Positions 15,430-23,972 of a DNA stretch of 35,159 nt are shown in pieces. The stretch comes from Streptococcus mitis (GTDB lineage: Bacteria > Bacillota > Bacilli > Lactobacillales > Streptococcaceae). How positions within the stretch are numbered: position 1 is the stretch's first letter; every line of letters begins with the position of its first letter. The stretch lies in the NCBI RefSeq assembly GCF_001074635.1, contig NZ_JUQO01000040.1, forward strand, positions 1-35,159, given 5' to 3'. The translations under genes and the position numbers were made by a program. The notes under the pieces were generated by a model. The model had not been told where the DNA came from and ran no database searches. It worked only from the letters and a program-made list of their open reading frames with translations.

Positions 15430-15576
15430 AAGATGAAACTCCTTGTGTTCATCGAACACGGTGTCCTTTCCCTATTTTCATACGGATTTCTTACGCCCTT
15501 AGCATCATGATTCCTACTGGATAAAACGTTTATAGATTAGGCGACGAGGCGAAGATTGTACAAAATTTTAGTGAAA
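15430..15576. other. Non-coding spacer between repeat modules
   Basis: No credible gene on either strand. It separates repeat module 2 from the rpsO terminator and module 1; only the short palindrome at 15445-15459 stands out. Confidence 0.6.
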
Positions 15577-15601
15577 CAAAAAAAATCTCCCCGAAGGGAG
15601 A
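15577..15601 (-). terminator. Intrinsic terminator downstream of rpsO
   Basis: Minus strand TCTCCC-TTCG-GGGAGA followed by eight T: a tetraloop hairpin with a perfect 6-bp stem. Confidence 0.92.
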
Positions 15602-15620
15602 AGATCTGGTTTATTTTACC

Positions 15621-15681
15621 TTACAGTGCTAGGAACCGTAACCGAAGATTATACTTGAGTATATCGAGGTAAGGTGACAAC
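15621..15681. repeat. Intergenic repeat module 1, copy B
   Basis: A 61-bp unit matching 14327-14387, placed between the rpsO stop and its terminator, so it is probably transcribed into the 3' UTR. Confidence 0.8.
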
Positions 15682-15707
15682 GCAATGTAAGTGGAAAATA
15701 AAGCAGA

Positions 15708-15977
15708 TTAACGACGAAGTCCAAGAGAGTTGATTAACTCACGGTAACGGTTAACGTCGTTTTTACGCAAGTATGCAAGCAAGTTACGACGGCGACCGAT
15801 TTTCTTCATCAATCCACGGTAAGTAGCGTGGTCTTTTTTGTGTTGTTTGATGTGTTCGTTAAGGTGGTTGATTTCCCAAGTAAGGACAGCAACTTGAACC
15901 TCTACTGAACCTGTATCACCTTCGTGACGTGCATATTGTGCAATGATTTCATTTTTTTTCTCTTTTGAGATTGCCAT
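15708..15977 (-). CDS. rpsO: 30S ribosomal protein S15
   Basis: An 89-aa protein of standard length, binding 16S rRNA in the small-subunit platform. Typical S15 features are [17 protein letters not shown], the [11 protein letters not shown] segment and the terminal [16 protein letters not shown]. The start has AAGGAG seven bases upstream. It is transcribed alone from a strong promoter with a leader of about 85 nt that can fold. Confidence 0.99.
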   Translation of the reverse strand: MAISKEKKNEIIAQYARHEGDTGSVEVQVAVLTWEINHLNEHIKQHKKDHATYRGLMKKIGRRRNLLAYLRKNDVNRYRELINSLGLRR

Positions 15978-16012
15978 GATGTTTCTCCTTTTTATTTGGC
16001 TTCATCCGAGTG

Positions 16013-16030
16013 ACAGGTTGGCATGCCTGT
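16013..16030 (-). promoter_or_regulatory. Hairpin in rpsO leader, candidate S15 autoregulatory site
   Basis: The leader carries ACAGG...CCTGT with an 8-base loop containing GCATGCC-type self-complementarity. S15 represses its own mRNA in many bacteria; whether this leader does so is inferred from position only. Confidence 0.4.
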
Positions 16031-16067
16031 AACCAAGAAGAAGTTATTTGTCTTTACGACAATCCCT

Positions 16068-16096
16068 ATTCTACCAATAACTAACATCTTTGTCAA
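16068..16096 (-). promoter_or_regulatory. Promoter of rpsO
   Basis: Minus strand -35 TTGACA (16091-16096), 17 bp, -10 TAGAAT (16068-16073) with TGG extension. Near-consensus, as expected for a ribosomal protein gene. Confidence 0.85.
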
Positions 16097-16121
16097 CAGA
16101 TTTACTTTCTTGTTTTAAACA

Positions 16122-16130
16122 TGCTATAAT
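16122..16130 (+). promoter_or_regulatory. Extended -10 promoter of small membrane protein gene
   Basis: TGC-TATAAT, divergent from the rpsO promoter and about 50 bp ahead of the start codon. No strong -35 is seen. Confidence 0.65.
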
Positions 16131-16179
16131 AATCATAGCAAGAAATCTAAGTGATCTGTTTTTAAACGAGGTGATTATC

Positions 16180-16524
16180 ATGCGTAGATTCTATTCCCAT
16201 CTCCCCTACTATCTGGTCATATTTTTCTTTTATTGGCCACTTTATGAGTTGTTCTTGCTAGTTGTTTCTGACCCCCTTACACTCAAGGAACTCTATATAA
16301 ACAATCTTCTCTTCTTTACACCTCTGATAATCTTGATTATATCGCTACTCTATAGCTACCGTTTCCGTTTCTCACTTTGGTGGTTAATTGGTAACGGACT
16401 GCTCTTTTGCTTTACTATCATAACCTTTGGTGAGTTTATACTAATTTACTTGCTAATCTATGAAACCTTGGCTCTGGTGGGCATGGCTTCCGGTATTGGC
16501 ATCAAGCATATTCTACAAAAATGA
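16180..16524 (+). CDS. Small hydrophobic membrane protein, unknown function
   Basis: A 114-aa protein with about four membrane helices, a basic N-terminus (MRRFYSH) and a KHILQK end. It is not recognised beyond being a streptococcal membrane protein. The ATG at 16180 has GAGGTGA six bases upstream; the open frame extends back to 16090 through the promoter. It stands alone between rpsO and the thrS leader. Confidence 0.7.
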   Translation: MRRFYSHLPYYLVIFFFYWPLYELFLLVVSDPLTLKELYINNLLFFTPLIILIISLLYSYRFRFSLWWLIGNGLLFCFTIITFGEFILIYLLIYETLALVGMASGIGIKHILQK

Positions 16525-16549
16525 AAAACAAAAAACTTTCACAAAATCC

Positions 16550-16577
16550 TTGAAAAATCTCACAATCATGCTATAAT
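16550..16577 (+). promoter_or_regulatory. Promoter of thrS
   Basis: -35 TTGAAA (16550-16555), 16 bp, -10 TATAAT (16572-16577) with TGC extension. Confidence 0.8.
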
Positions 16578-16583
16578 AATCCA

Positions 16584-16794
16584 TAGAGACAAGTCACTTA
16601 GTCCCTTTCTACTAGAGAGTGCGTGGTTGCTGAGAACGCATAGAAAGACTATACTGATACTACTCTACTGACTTTTATGCAAACATAAAACGGTGGCCAC
16701 GTTAGAGCCAATCAGAGGTGTCCCTCTTTTTTGAGGAACATAAATGAAGGTGGAACCACGTTGCGACGTCCTTTCGAGGATGTCGCTTTTTGTT
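16584..16794 (+). promoter_or_regulatory. T-box riboswitch controlling thrS
   Basis: A leader of about 210 nt with the T-box core AAGGTGGAACCACG at 16747-16760, directly followed by the terminator GCGACGTCCT / AGGATGTCGC plus T run (16763-16790). Stem I is formed by the region from about 16590 to 16690, which contains several ACT threonine triplets near 16655-16672 that could be the specifier. Uncharged tRNA-Thr should stabilise the antiterminator and allow thrS transcription. Confidence 0.95.
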
Positions 16795-16875
16795 TTTCTA
16801 GCTTTCACAATCCTCTGTCCCTGTTTTCAGAATAGGGTTAACACATTCGTCAATAATATAAGTAAGGAGAACATC

Positions 16876-18819
16876 ATGATTAACATTACTTTCCCAGATG
16901 GCGCTGTTCGTGAATTCGAATCTGGCGTTACAACTTTTGAAATTGCCCAATCTATCAGCAATTCCCTAGCTAAAAAAGCCTTGGCTGGTAAATTCAACGG
17001 CAAACTCATCGACACTACTCGTGCTATCACTGAAGATGGAAGCATCGAAATCGTGACACCTGATCACGAAGATGCCCTTCCAATCTTGCGTCACTCAGCC
17101 GCTCACTTGTTCGCCCAAGCAGCTCGTCGTCTGTTCCCAGACATTCACTTGGGAGTTGGTCCAGCCATCGAAGATGGTTTCTACTACGATACTGACAACA
17201 CAGCTGGTCAAATCTCTAACGAAGACCTTCCTCGTATCGAAGAAGAAATGCAAAAAATTGTCAAAGAAAACTTCCCATCAATACGTGAAGAAGTTACTAA
17301 AGACGAGGCACGTGAAATCTTCAAGAACGACCCTTACAAGTTGGAATTGATTGAAGAACACTCTGAAGACGAAGGTGGTTTGACTATCTATCGTCAGGGT
17401 GAATACGTAGACCTTTGCCGTGGACCTCACGTCCCATCAACAGGCCGTATCCAAATCTTCCACCTTCTCCATGTAGCAGGTGCTTACTGGCGTGGAAATA
17501 GCGACAATGCCATGATGCAACGTATCTACGGTACAGCTTGGTTTGACAAGAAAGACTTGAAAAACTATCTTCAAATGCGTGAAGAAGCTAAGGAACGTGA
17601 CCACCGTAAACTTGGTAAAGAGCTTGACCTCTTCATGATTTCTCAAGAAGTTGGTCAAGGACTTCCATTCTGGTTGCCAAATGGTGCGACTATTCGTCGT
17701 GAATTGGAACGCTACATTGTCGACAAGGAGTTGGCTTCTGGCTACCAACACGTCTACACTCCACCACTTGCTTCTGTTGAACTTTACAAGACTTCTGGTC
17801 ACTGGGATCATTACCAAGAAGACATGTTCCCAACTATGGACATGGGTGACGGGGAAGAATTTGTCCTTCGTCCAATGAACTGCCCACACCACATCCAAGT
17901 CTTCAAACACCATGTTCACTCTTACCGTGAATTGCCAATCCGTATCGCCGAAATCGGTATGATGCACCGTTATGAAAAATCTGGTGCCCTCACTGGTCTT
18001 CAACGTGTACGTGAAATGTCTCTCAACGACGGTCACCTCTTTGTGACTCCAGAACAAATCCAAGAAGAATTCCAACGTGCCCTTCAGTTGATTATCGATG
18101 TTTATGAAGATTTCAACTTGACTGAATACCGCTTCCGCCTCTCTCTTCGTGACCCTCAAGATACTCATAAGTACTTTGACAACGATGAGATGTGGGAAAA
18201 TGCCCAAACTATGCTTCGTGCAGCTCTTGATGAAATGGGTGTGGACTACTTTGAAGCTGAAGGTGAAGCAGCCTTCTACGGACCAAAATTGGATATTCAA
18301 GTTAAGACAGCCCTTGGAAAAGAAGAAACCCTTTCAACTATCCAACTTGACTTCTTGCTTCCAGAACGCTTCGACCTTAAATACATCGGAGCTGATGGCG
18401 AAGAGCACCGTCCAGTTATGATTCACCGTGGTGTAATCTCTACTATGGAACGCTTCACAGCTATCTTGATTGAGAACTACAAAGGTGCCTTTCCAACATG
18501 GCTTGCACCACACCAAGTGACCCTCATCCCAGTATCTAACGAGAAACACGTGGACTACGCTTGGGAAGTAGCTAAGAAGCTCCGTGACCGTGGTGTCCGT
18601 GCTGATGTCGATGAGCGCAATGAAAAAATGCAGTTCAAGATCCGTGCTTCACAAACAAGCAAGATTCCTTACCAATTGATCGTTGGGGACAAGGAAATGG
18701 AAGACGGAACAGTCAACGTTCGTCGCTACGGCCAAAAAGAAACACAAACTGTCTCAGTAGATGATTTTGTTCAAGCTATCCTAGCTGATATCGCCAACAA
18801 ATCACGCGTTGAGAAATAA
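16876..18819 (+). CDS. thrS: Threonyl-tRNA synthetase
   Basis: A 647-aa class II synthetase. The N-terminal TGS domain ([15 protein letters not shown]) is followed by the editing domain with [14 protein letters not shown] histidines (near residue 75) and [11 protein letters not shown], the catalytic core with MNCPHH (near 335) and [17 protein letters not shown], and the anticodon-binding domain at the end (LIPVSNEKH onward). The ATG at 16876 has AAGGAG six bases upstream. The frame open from 16744 runs through the T-box terminator and is not the start. Regulated by the T-box. Confidence 0.99.
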   Translation: MINITFPDGAVREFESGVTTFEIAQSISNSLAKKALAGKFNGKLIDTTRAITEDGSIEIVTPDHEDALPILRHSAAHLFAQAARRLFPDIHLGVGPAIEDGFYYDTDNTAGQISNEDLPRIEEEMQKIVKENFPSIREEVTKDEAREIFKNDPYKLELIEEHSEDEGGLTIYRQGEYVDLCRGPHVPSTGRIQIFHLLHVAGAYWRGNSDNAMMQRIYGTAWFDKKDLKNYLQMREEAKERDHRKLGKELDLFMISQEVGQGLPFWLPNGATIRRELERYIVDKELASGYQHVYTPPLASVELYKTSGHWDHYQEDMFPTMDMGDGEEFVLRPMNCPHHIQVFKHHVHSYRELPIRIAEIGMMHRYEKSGALTGLQRVREMSLNDGHLFVTPEQIQEEFQRALQLIIDVYEDFNLTEYRFRLSLRDPQDTHKYFDNDEMWENAQTMLRAALDEMGVDYFEAEGEAAFYGPKLDIQVKTALGKEETLSTIQLDFLLPERFDLKYIGADGEEHRPVMIHRGVISTMERFTAILIENYKGAFPTWLAPHQVTLIPVSNEKHVDYAWEVAKKLRDRGVRADVDERNEKMQFKIRASQTSKIPYQLIVGDKEMEDGTVNVRRYGQKETQTVSVDDFVQAILADIANKSRVEK

Positions 18820-18856
18820 AACAATCACAGTCTGAGAAACATTTTTCAGAGCCAGA

Positions 18857-18890
18857 AAAAGCAACAACTATTTCAGCTGTTGCTTTTTTA
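18857..18890 (+). terminator. Intrinsic terminator of thrS
   Basis: AAAGCAACA, loop, TGTTGCTTTTTT: a 7-9-bp stem with a T run about 40 bp after the stop. Confidence 0.85.
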
Positions 18891-18956
18891 TATTTTATTT
18901 GACCTGAGCTAGTAGTGATTGACCAAACCACCACACAAGATTTGCTTTCATGAGTT

Positions 18957-18986
18957 AGATAAGGTCAATATCCTCAATCCTTATCT
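18957..18986 (-). other. Stem-loop spanning the DUF389 gene stop codon
   Basis: AGATAAGG / CCTTATCT, a perfect 8-bp stem with a 14-base loop that contains the TGA stop. No T run follows, so it may protect the 3' end rather than terminate transcription. Confidence 0.45.
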
Positions 18987-20023
18987 GCTTCATTTTCTTT
19001 TACTAGATCTTTTTGTGAATCCTTTTCAGAGAGTTTTTGATCGATATACTTGTTAATGGTTTCATAAAATTCCTTGGTCGAATCACTGTCTAGTTTTGTC
19101 GAATTATGAACTTGATTGACTTTCAATTGAACAGATTGAATACCGTAAGAGGCTTGTTTTTGGTGGAGCGTTTCTAATTCTTCTTCTGAAATCGGATCTC
19201 CAACAACCGTCAAGACCAATTCATTGTTCCTTGACTTGTAGACTTGATTAATAACCGTGTGATTGGCGAACTCTTTTCCTACAAACTGTTTGATTCCTTC
19301 TTTTCGCGCTTGATCTATCGTCAGAGTGACTGCTGAATAACTAGCTGGAAGAATCAATAATACAATCAAGGATATCAAGCCAATTCTCATTTTAATGTTT
19401 AGCTCTTTAAATGAACTTAAGGGAGATTTTCTCATCAAAATTCTTGTTCCAACAATGTTTGTTAGCATGATAAAGACACAGTTAATCAAGAAAAGATAGA
19501 GAGCTCCAAATAAAAATCGTACATTTCCATTAGCTAAACCATAGCCCGCAGTACAGATAGGTGGCATCAGAGCTGTTGCAATGGCTACTCCTGGCACGAT
19601 ATTGTTTGCTTCTTTTTTCCTTGAACCAATTACGCCTGCTATCCCACCAGCAATAGCAATGAGAACATCCCAAATGGTTGGAGAGGTTCGTGCAATCAAT
19701 TCGCTACTTTCATAAGATAAGGGAGAAATCCAGAAATACAGAGCCGAGACAAGCAAGCTAACCAATACTTGAGTAAATAAAACCTCTAGAGATTGCTTGA
19801 TTAAACGCGTATCAAAAATAGCTAAACCGAATCCCAGTCCAACAATCGGTGTCATGAGAGGTGAAATTAACATGGCTCCAATAATAACAGCTGTTGAATT
19901 CATATTTAGACCGATAGAGGCAATAAAAATTGCACACATCAAAATCGCTGTATCTCTCAATCGAACATGAAGGTCATCGTATAATTTCTCACGGTATTCC
20001 CGTGTTGAATAATTGGCAGTCAT
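18974..20023 (-). CDS. DUF389/TIGR00341-family membrane protein
   Basis: A 349-aa protein. The N-terminal half holds about six membrane helices with the family's conserved segments (FIASIGLNMNSTAVIIGAML, SPLMTPIVGLGFG, ATALMPPICTAGYGLA). The C-terminal third is a soluble domain of mixed helix and strand, ending in a charged tail. Function in the family is not known. Its ATG overlaps the stop of the upstream K+ channel gene by 4 bp, so the two are translationally coupled, which points to a shared task such as ion homeostasis; this is inference. Confidence 0.85.
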   Translation of the reverse strand: MTANYSTREYREKLYDDLHVRLRDTAILMCAIFIASIGLNMNSTAVIIGAMLISPLMTPIVGLGFGLAIFDTRLIKQSLEVLFTQVLVSLLVSALYFWISPLSYESSELIARTSPTIWDVLIAIAGGIAGVIGSRKKEANNIVPGVAIATALMPPICTAGYGLANGNVRFLFGALYLFLINCVFIMLTNIVGTRILMRKSPLSSFKELNIKMRIGLISLIVLLILPASYSAVTLTIDQARKEGIKQFVGKEFANHTVINQVYKSRNNELVLTVVGDPISEEELETLHQKQASYGIQSVQLKVNQVHNSTKLDSDSTKEFYETINKYIDQKLSEKDSQKDLVKENEADKD

Positions 20024-20343
20024 TTGTCCTCTCCTCTTTCCTTATTTAAATCGGTATAATAATTAATAATAACAGCTGATAAACAGCCAAAAAATATGAG
20101 CCCATAAATCGTCAAGAAGACACTGGTAATCCTTCCAATCAAGGTCACAGCTAGGAGATCCCCGTAGCCGACAGTCGTCGAAGTCACAAAAGCATACCAA
20201 AGACCGTCTCCGTAATTTGTGATAGCAGGTTCAACTAGGAAAAGCACGCCTCCTGACCCAAAAACAAAGGTCACAAAACTCAGAGCAAACCGAGTAAAAC
20301 CCGTAACCTGTATAATATGCCATAACATTTTTAAACGTCTCAT
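20020..20343 (-). CDS. Two-helix potassium channel, no cytoplasmic domain
   Basis: A 107-aa Ion_trans_2-type protein: helix 1 (about 17-37), pore helix and the selectivity filter TTVGYGDL at about 56-63, helix 2 (about 68-92), and a short charged tail. It lacks the RCK/TrkA-N domain that gates most bacterial two-helix channels. It should form a tetramer. It overlaps the DUF389 gene by 4 bp. The start has AGGAG seven bases upstream (AAGGAGAACAA ATG). Confidence 0.88.
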   Translation of the reverse strand: MRRLKMLWHIIQVTGFTRFALSFVTFVFGSGGVLFLVEPAITNYGDGLWYAFVTSTTVGYGDLLAVTLIGRITSVFLTIYGLIFFGCLSAVIINYYTDLNKERGEDK

Positions 20344-20356
20344 TTGTTCTCCTTAT

Positions 20357-20536
20357 TCATACTAGCTCCTGACCGAGCCGTTTTTTCCAATAATCAAAGT
20401 GAAGATAGGACATGATCTCCATCAGAGAAAGATAGACAAACTGATAGATCTGATTTAAGCTGATTATCAACTGATATTGTTTGAAAAATGACTGGAAGAA
20501 AGACCAGATATGACTGTCTTGAATCAGTCCCTTCTT
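20357..20536 (-). pseudogene. Orphan C-terminal coding fragment
   Basis: An open frame of about 59 codons, containing SHIWSFFQSFFKQYQL and ending FDYWKKRLGQELV, with coding-like composition but no ATG near its beginning and no ribosome binding site. It is probably the tail of a deleted gene. The sequence TATAAT just upstream (about 20542-20547) may now serve the K+ channel gene. The parent family is not recognised; a TetR-type regulator C-terminus is one guess. Confidence 0.4.
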
Positions 20537-20687
20537 AACATTATATCAAAAATTTTACAGTCTTTCTCTGAAGAAATCAATTAATTTAAAAGATAGAGAA
20601 AGGAAGAAATTTTTGTATCCTTATCCGAAGAAGAAAAACGATATCAGAAGAACCTTGATACTATGCGTTTTATTCTTTATAATTTAG

Positions 20688-22199
20688 CTATTTCAAAATT
20701 ACAAGTTCTCCATTCTTAATTTCCCAAACTTGGTCAAACTTACTTAATAATTCGTTTTGGCGATGTAAAGTAACAATGACGGCACTTGGTAGTTCCAGAA
20801 CTCTTTCCAATTCCATTTTAAACTGATTAGTATCCAAGGCAGAGAAAGGTTCGTCTAGGATAAGCAATGGATTTTTACGATTTTTCTCACGATTTAAATA
20901 CATTCGTTGTTGCTGACCACCTGACAGGGATTGTGGTGGAATTTTTTCAAAATCTTCTTCTCTGAATTTTTCATTGAAACTATTGAATAGCGTTACATTA
21001 TTTTCATAACTCGAAATAAATGTATGTTCTTGTTGCAGAATCATACCGAATCTTCCCCAAAGATGGTCCAAAACAAGCCCATCTAGCACAATTTGTCCTT
21101 CAAAATCTTCATCTGTTCCATTTAAAATGTTGAGAAGACTACTTTTTCCAGACCCATTCTTACCAATAAGCGCAATTTTATCCCCTTTTTGAATCGTAGC
21201 GGAAGTAATTATCAATTTTGATTCTCCCAGTTGTTTGGAAATGTTTTTCAAAGTAATCGTATCAAAAGAATGTTGAGGTGCTTGAACTGAAACGGGTCTC
21301 CCAACAATGTTTTGAAAACTCTTGATTACAGGCTTTACGGACTCTAACATTTGTAAATCATAAAGGATTTCCTGTATTGGTTCAGAAAAAGCATTAATAT
21401 ATCCGAAACTCGCCACCACCTCAGGAATACCGAGTTGCTGGTGAGATAGAGAGTAGGCTAAATAAATAAACAGAACAAGACTAATGAATTCAAAAGAAAC
21501 ACCTGTCAATAAGATGCCTGTAATTTTTGTCAAACCATACTTAAAATACTTATCCTGCAACTTCTTTAGAGAACTCTTTTGTTGATTCAAAAAATGCGAC
21601 ATAGTTAGTTTATTTACCAAATGATGTCCCATGAGCAAATCCTCCAAAGTTCGATAGTAATCTCCTTGTTTTTTCAAGTAAACCTGTCTACGATTAGCGG
21701 TCAACTTCCCAACGATTTTAGGAATTTGAATACTAATTCCAGTGGAAAAGATTAAAATCAGTGATACAATAGGATTAATTGTTCTGCTAATAATGAAAGC
21801 GTAAATGATGATACGTAAAATTTGTTTGATAAAACTCATCAATGGAGGAAGGTAATCCTTTTCCAACGAATCTAGGTCATTAGATTGATAGGAAATATAC
21901 TCTGCTACTGTTTTCTGCTTGAAATCGTGGTGACTGAGTCCCAAAAGTGAACGAAACCACTCATTTTTCAAAGTAGTCGAAAAGATAATCCCCTGCTTCC
22001 AATCAAGTATCATTTGGATATAGTTACAACTCAAATAACCTGCCACTGACATAGAGTAACCATATAGAGCTACTTGATAATCCCCTTTGATTAATGCCTG
22101 CGTGAAATACGGTAACAAAGCTGTGCAGATATTCGATACTACACCAAAAAGAAAATTAAAGAAGAGATACCATCTAATAGTTTTAAGATATGGTAGCAT
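20688..22199 (-). CDS. ABC exporter, fused permease-ATPase, compact
   Basis: A 503-aa half-transporter. The membrane domain of about six helices covers residues 1-280. The ATPase has Walker A GKNGSGKSS at 346-354, signature SLSGGQQQR at about 424-432, Walker B LLILDEPFSALD at about 445-456 and the H-loop VTLHR near 475. At 503 aa it is 70-80 residues shorter than usual exporters; the helical subdomain of the ATPase is reduced. There is no peptidase domain. The start has AAGGAG eight bases upstream. Directly ahead lie remnants of a radical-SAM enzyme and a pezA-like gene, so it probably once exported a modified peptide. Confidence 0.88.
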   Translation of the reverse strand: MLPYLKTIRWYLFFNFLFGVVSNICTALLPYFTQALIKGDYQVALYGYSMSVAGYLSCNYIQMILDWKQGIIFSTTLKNEWFRSLLGLSHHDFKQKTVAEYISYQSNDLDSLEKDYLPPLMSFIKQILRIIIYAFIISRTINPIVSLILIFSTGISIQIPKIVGKLTANRRQVYLKKQGDYYRTLEDLLMGHHLVNKLTMSHFLNQQKSSLKKLQDKYFKYGLTKITGILLTGVSFEFISLVLFIYLAYSLSHQQLGIPEVVASFGYINAFSEPIQEILYDLQMLESVKPVIKSFQNIVGRPVSVQAPQHSFDTITLKNISKQLGESKLIITSATIQKGDKIALIGKNGSGKSSLLNILNGTDEDFEGQIVLDGLVLDHLWGRFGMILQQEHTFISSYENNVTLFNSFNEKFREEDFEKIPPQSLSGGQQQRMYLNREKNRKNPLLILDEPFSALDTNQFKMELERVLELPSAVIVTLHRQNELLSKFDQVWEIKNGELVILK

Positions 22200-22214
22200 A
22201 TACGATACTCCTTG

Positions 22215-22448
22215 CTAATGCGTTTTTTTACATATCGCAGAACAATCTCTACTATTCCCTATTTCAGATAGTGCGATACTCGGACATTGAGTGCAATAAT
22301 TGTAAATCACACAAGTACTGCCGTTTTTACTATCATTCAAAATATAATTTGCTATTTTGTAAAATATAGGTCTATCCCATGTTTCTTTGATAGATGTAAA
22401 ATGAATATTTCCAATACTTCTATTGAAAGTAAGCTTTTTCAGTTTTTC
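22215..22448 (-). pseudogene. C-terminal remnant of a radical-SAM/SPASM peptide maturase
   Basis: About 77 codons open in one frame, ending at TAG 22215-22217, just ahead of the ABC exporter's ribosome binding site. The translation includes IGNIHFTSIKETWDRPIF, the usual SPASM approach (GN....S..E.W), then YNYCTQCPS and DCSAICKK, four cysteines in SPASM-like spacing. The N-terminal radical-SAM core with CxxxCxxC is missing, and no start codon exists. It joins directly onto the antitoxin remnant, which suggests a deletion removed the space between. Family assignment is by motif only. Confidence 0.55.
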
Positions 22449-22549
22449 TAACGATTTAGGCTATTTCGTGACACACCCACAATCCGTGAAAATTCTGGTT
22501 ATATCAGATTATGTGATTTTCGTAAGAATTTTATATTGTCTCCAATCAT
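22448..22549 (-). pseudogene. pezA-like antitoxin/XRE regulator, N-terminal remnant
   Basis: AGGAG and ATG at 22547-22549 start MIGDNIKFLRKSHNLI, then an in-frame TAA (22499-22501) where PezA has Gln, then PEFSRIVGVSRNSLNR, then TAG. This follows the first 35 residues of the pneumococcal PezA antitoxin (helix-turn-helix) closely, with a nonsense change and then loss of everything downstream. No PezT toxin is present. The extended -10 at 22577-22585 may still drive the ABC exporter. Confidence 0.75.
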
Positions 22550-22576
22550 GGCAGTCTCCTTTTACTTGATAAAACT

Positions 22577-22585
22577 ATCATAACA
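22577..22585 (-). promoter_or_regulatory. Extended -10 promoter upstream of the pezA remnant
   Basis: Minus strand TGT-TATGAT, 28 bp ahead of the remnant's ATG. Probably the present promoter for the exporter. Confidence 0.45.
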
Positions 22586-22990
22586 TTTAGAAATTAAAAA
22601 CTGGTTCAAAATCAATAGAATGTGTGTATTCGATACATTCAATAAATTCTTGGAAACAGTTCTACACCAGTTACACAAATCTATATACACCTATCTCATT
22701 CAAAATAAAAAGAAAGCTACAGTTCTTTTAATCCTGTATCAACGATTCATTCTGAAATCGAATAGGAGACATTTCCCAAGTCTACAATTCACTTCATCTC
22801 AAATTAATTTTTGTAATTCACCCTTAGTTTATAGATTTTATACTCAACAAAAGTATAAAGCATACAAAACTTCACTTTGAACCAGTATTTATACTATATT
22901 CCGTATTAAAAATTCTATTATTGGTTTTGTAAAAAACAGTCTTCAAATATCCTGAAATATAGCAAAAAGAGATTGGGTAAAAACTCATTG
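22586..22990. other. AT-rich intergenic region, no gene seen
   Basis: About 400 bp between the exporter locus and the histidine kinase gene. An 86-codon plus-strand frame at 22620-22880 lacks a ribosome binding site and family features. A weak hairpin AAGAGA/TCTCTT near 22967-22996 follows the kinase gene. Confidence 0.6.
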
Positions 22991-22997
22991 TCTCTTC

Positions 22998-23972
22998 TCA
23001 CTCAAGGATTAAGTTCACTTGAGCAAACTGAATCCGCACTATCGTTCCTTTTCCGACCTCAGACTCGATACGAATCTGGTGCCCCAGTTCTTCAGAAATT
23101 TTCTTAGAGAGATAGAGGCCAAGTCCAGATGACTGCTGGGTCAGACGACCATTATAGCCTGAGAAACCACGTTCAAAGACTCGGAGTACATCACTGTTTT
23201 TTATCCCGATTCCCGTATCCTTGATACAGAGTTCCTGGCCTTCCATATAAATCTCCAGACCACCTTCCTTGGTGTATTTGAGACTGTTTGAAATGATTTG
23301 CTCAATAACCACTAGCAGCCACTTTTTATCCGTCACGATTTCTTTATCAAGGTCATGTAAATTGACATTTAAGCCTTTTTGAATAAAGAAAAGAGCATAT
23401 TTACGAATTATTTCCTTAACCAAGTCCTCTATTTGAACCTTCTTTAAGACCAAATCATCATGGAAACTTTCTAAACGCAGGTACTGTAAGACTAGATTGG
23501 TATAGGAATCTATCTTGAAAATTTCCTGTTCTAACTGCTGCTTCAGTTGGCGGTCAGCTACTTCTGCAACTAAGAGTTGACTGGCTGCAATGGGGGTCTT
23601 AATCTGATGGACCCACAAGGTATAGTAATCCAGCAAATCCGTCAGTTTTCTTTCTGAATCTGACCTCTGCTGATAGAGTTCCATCTCACGCGCCTCTAAT
23701 TTTTCAGCCAAGGCTATTTCCAATGGAGATTTGGCTTCCCTCTCCCCATAGAGAACTTCCTGGCGATAGACCTGCATCTCCGCCAATATATCCCAAGCGA
23801 AAAATAAAATGGTTACAAAGCAACACAAGAGGAAAAAATAGAGAAAGTAAATTCCTAAACTGGCAAATAAAAACTGAAAAAGCAAAACTAGAAATGCTAA
23901 AGCAAGCAGATAGACAAACAGACGACTACGGGAGCGCAAATAATCTAGAAAAAATTGTTTCCAATCAAGCAT
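22998..23972 (-). CDS. Sensor histidine kinase, BceS-like (pneumococcal TCS01 type)
   Basis: A 324-aa intramembrane-sensing kinase: two close N-terminal helices (about 18-60) with almost no external loop, a coiled linker, the phosphoacceptor His122 in WVHQIKTPIAA, N-box EQIISNSLKYT near 220, and G-boxes DTGIGIKNSD and SSGLGLYLSK. Such kinases usually sense cell-envelope antibiotics through a BceAB transporter; none is adjacent here. The start overlaps the response-regulator stop by 8 bp. In pneumococcus the related pair is linked to bacitracin response; this is family knowledge. Confidence 0.93.
   Translation of the reverse strand: MLDWKQFFLDYLRSRSRLFVYLLALAFLVLLFQFLFASLGIYFLYFFLLCCFVTILFFAWDILAEMQVYRQEVLYGEREAKSPLEIALAEKLEAREMELYQQRSDSERKLTDLLDYYTLWVHQIKTPIAASQLLVAEVADRQLKQQLEQEIFKIDSYTNLVLQYLRLESFHDDLVLKKVQIEDLVKEIIRKYALFFIQKGLNVNLHDLDKEIVTDKKWLLVVIEQIISNSLKYTKEGGLEIYMEGQELCIKDTGIGIKNSDVLRVFERGFSGYNGRLTQQSSGLGLYLSKKISEELGHQIRIESEVGKGTIVRIQFAQVNLILE

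Noticed and set aside
16744..16875. Longer N-terminus for thrS
   Set aside because: It runs through the T-box core and terminator; the ATG at 16876 has the ribosome binding site and gives the normal protein.
17437..18300. 287-codon open frame on the minus strand inside thrS
   Set aside because: It is antisense to a well-supported housekeeping gene, with no ribosome binding site or family features; it arises from thrS codon usage.
22620..22880. 86-codon plus-strand frame in the AT-rich gap
   Set aside because: No ribosome binding site or recognisable domain; composition fits random AT-rich DNA.
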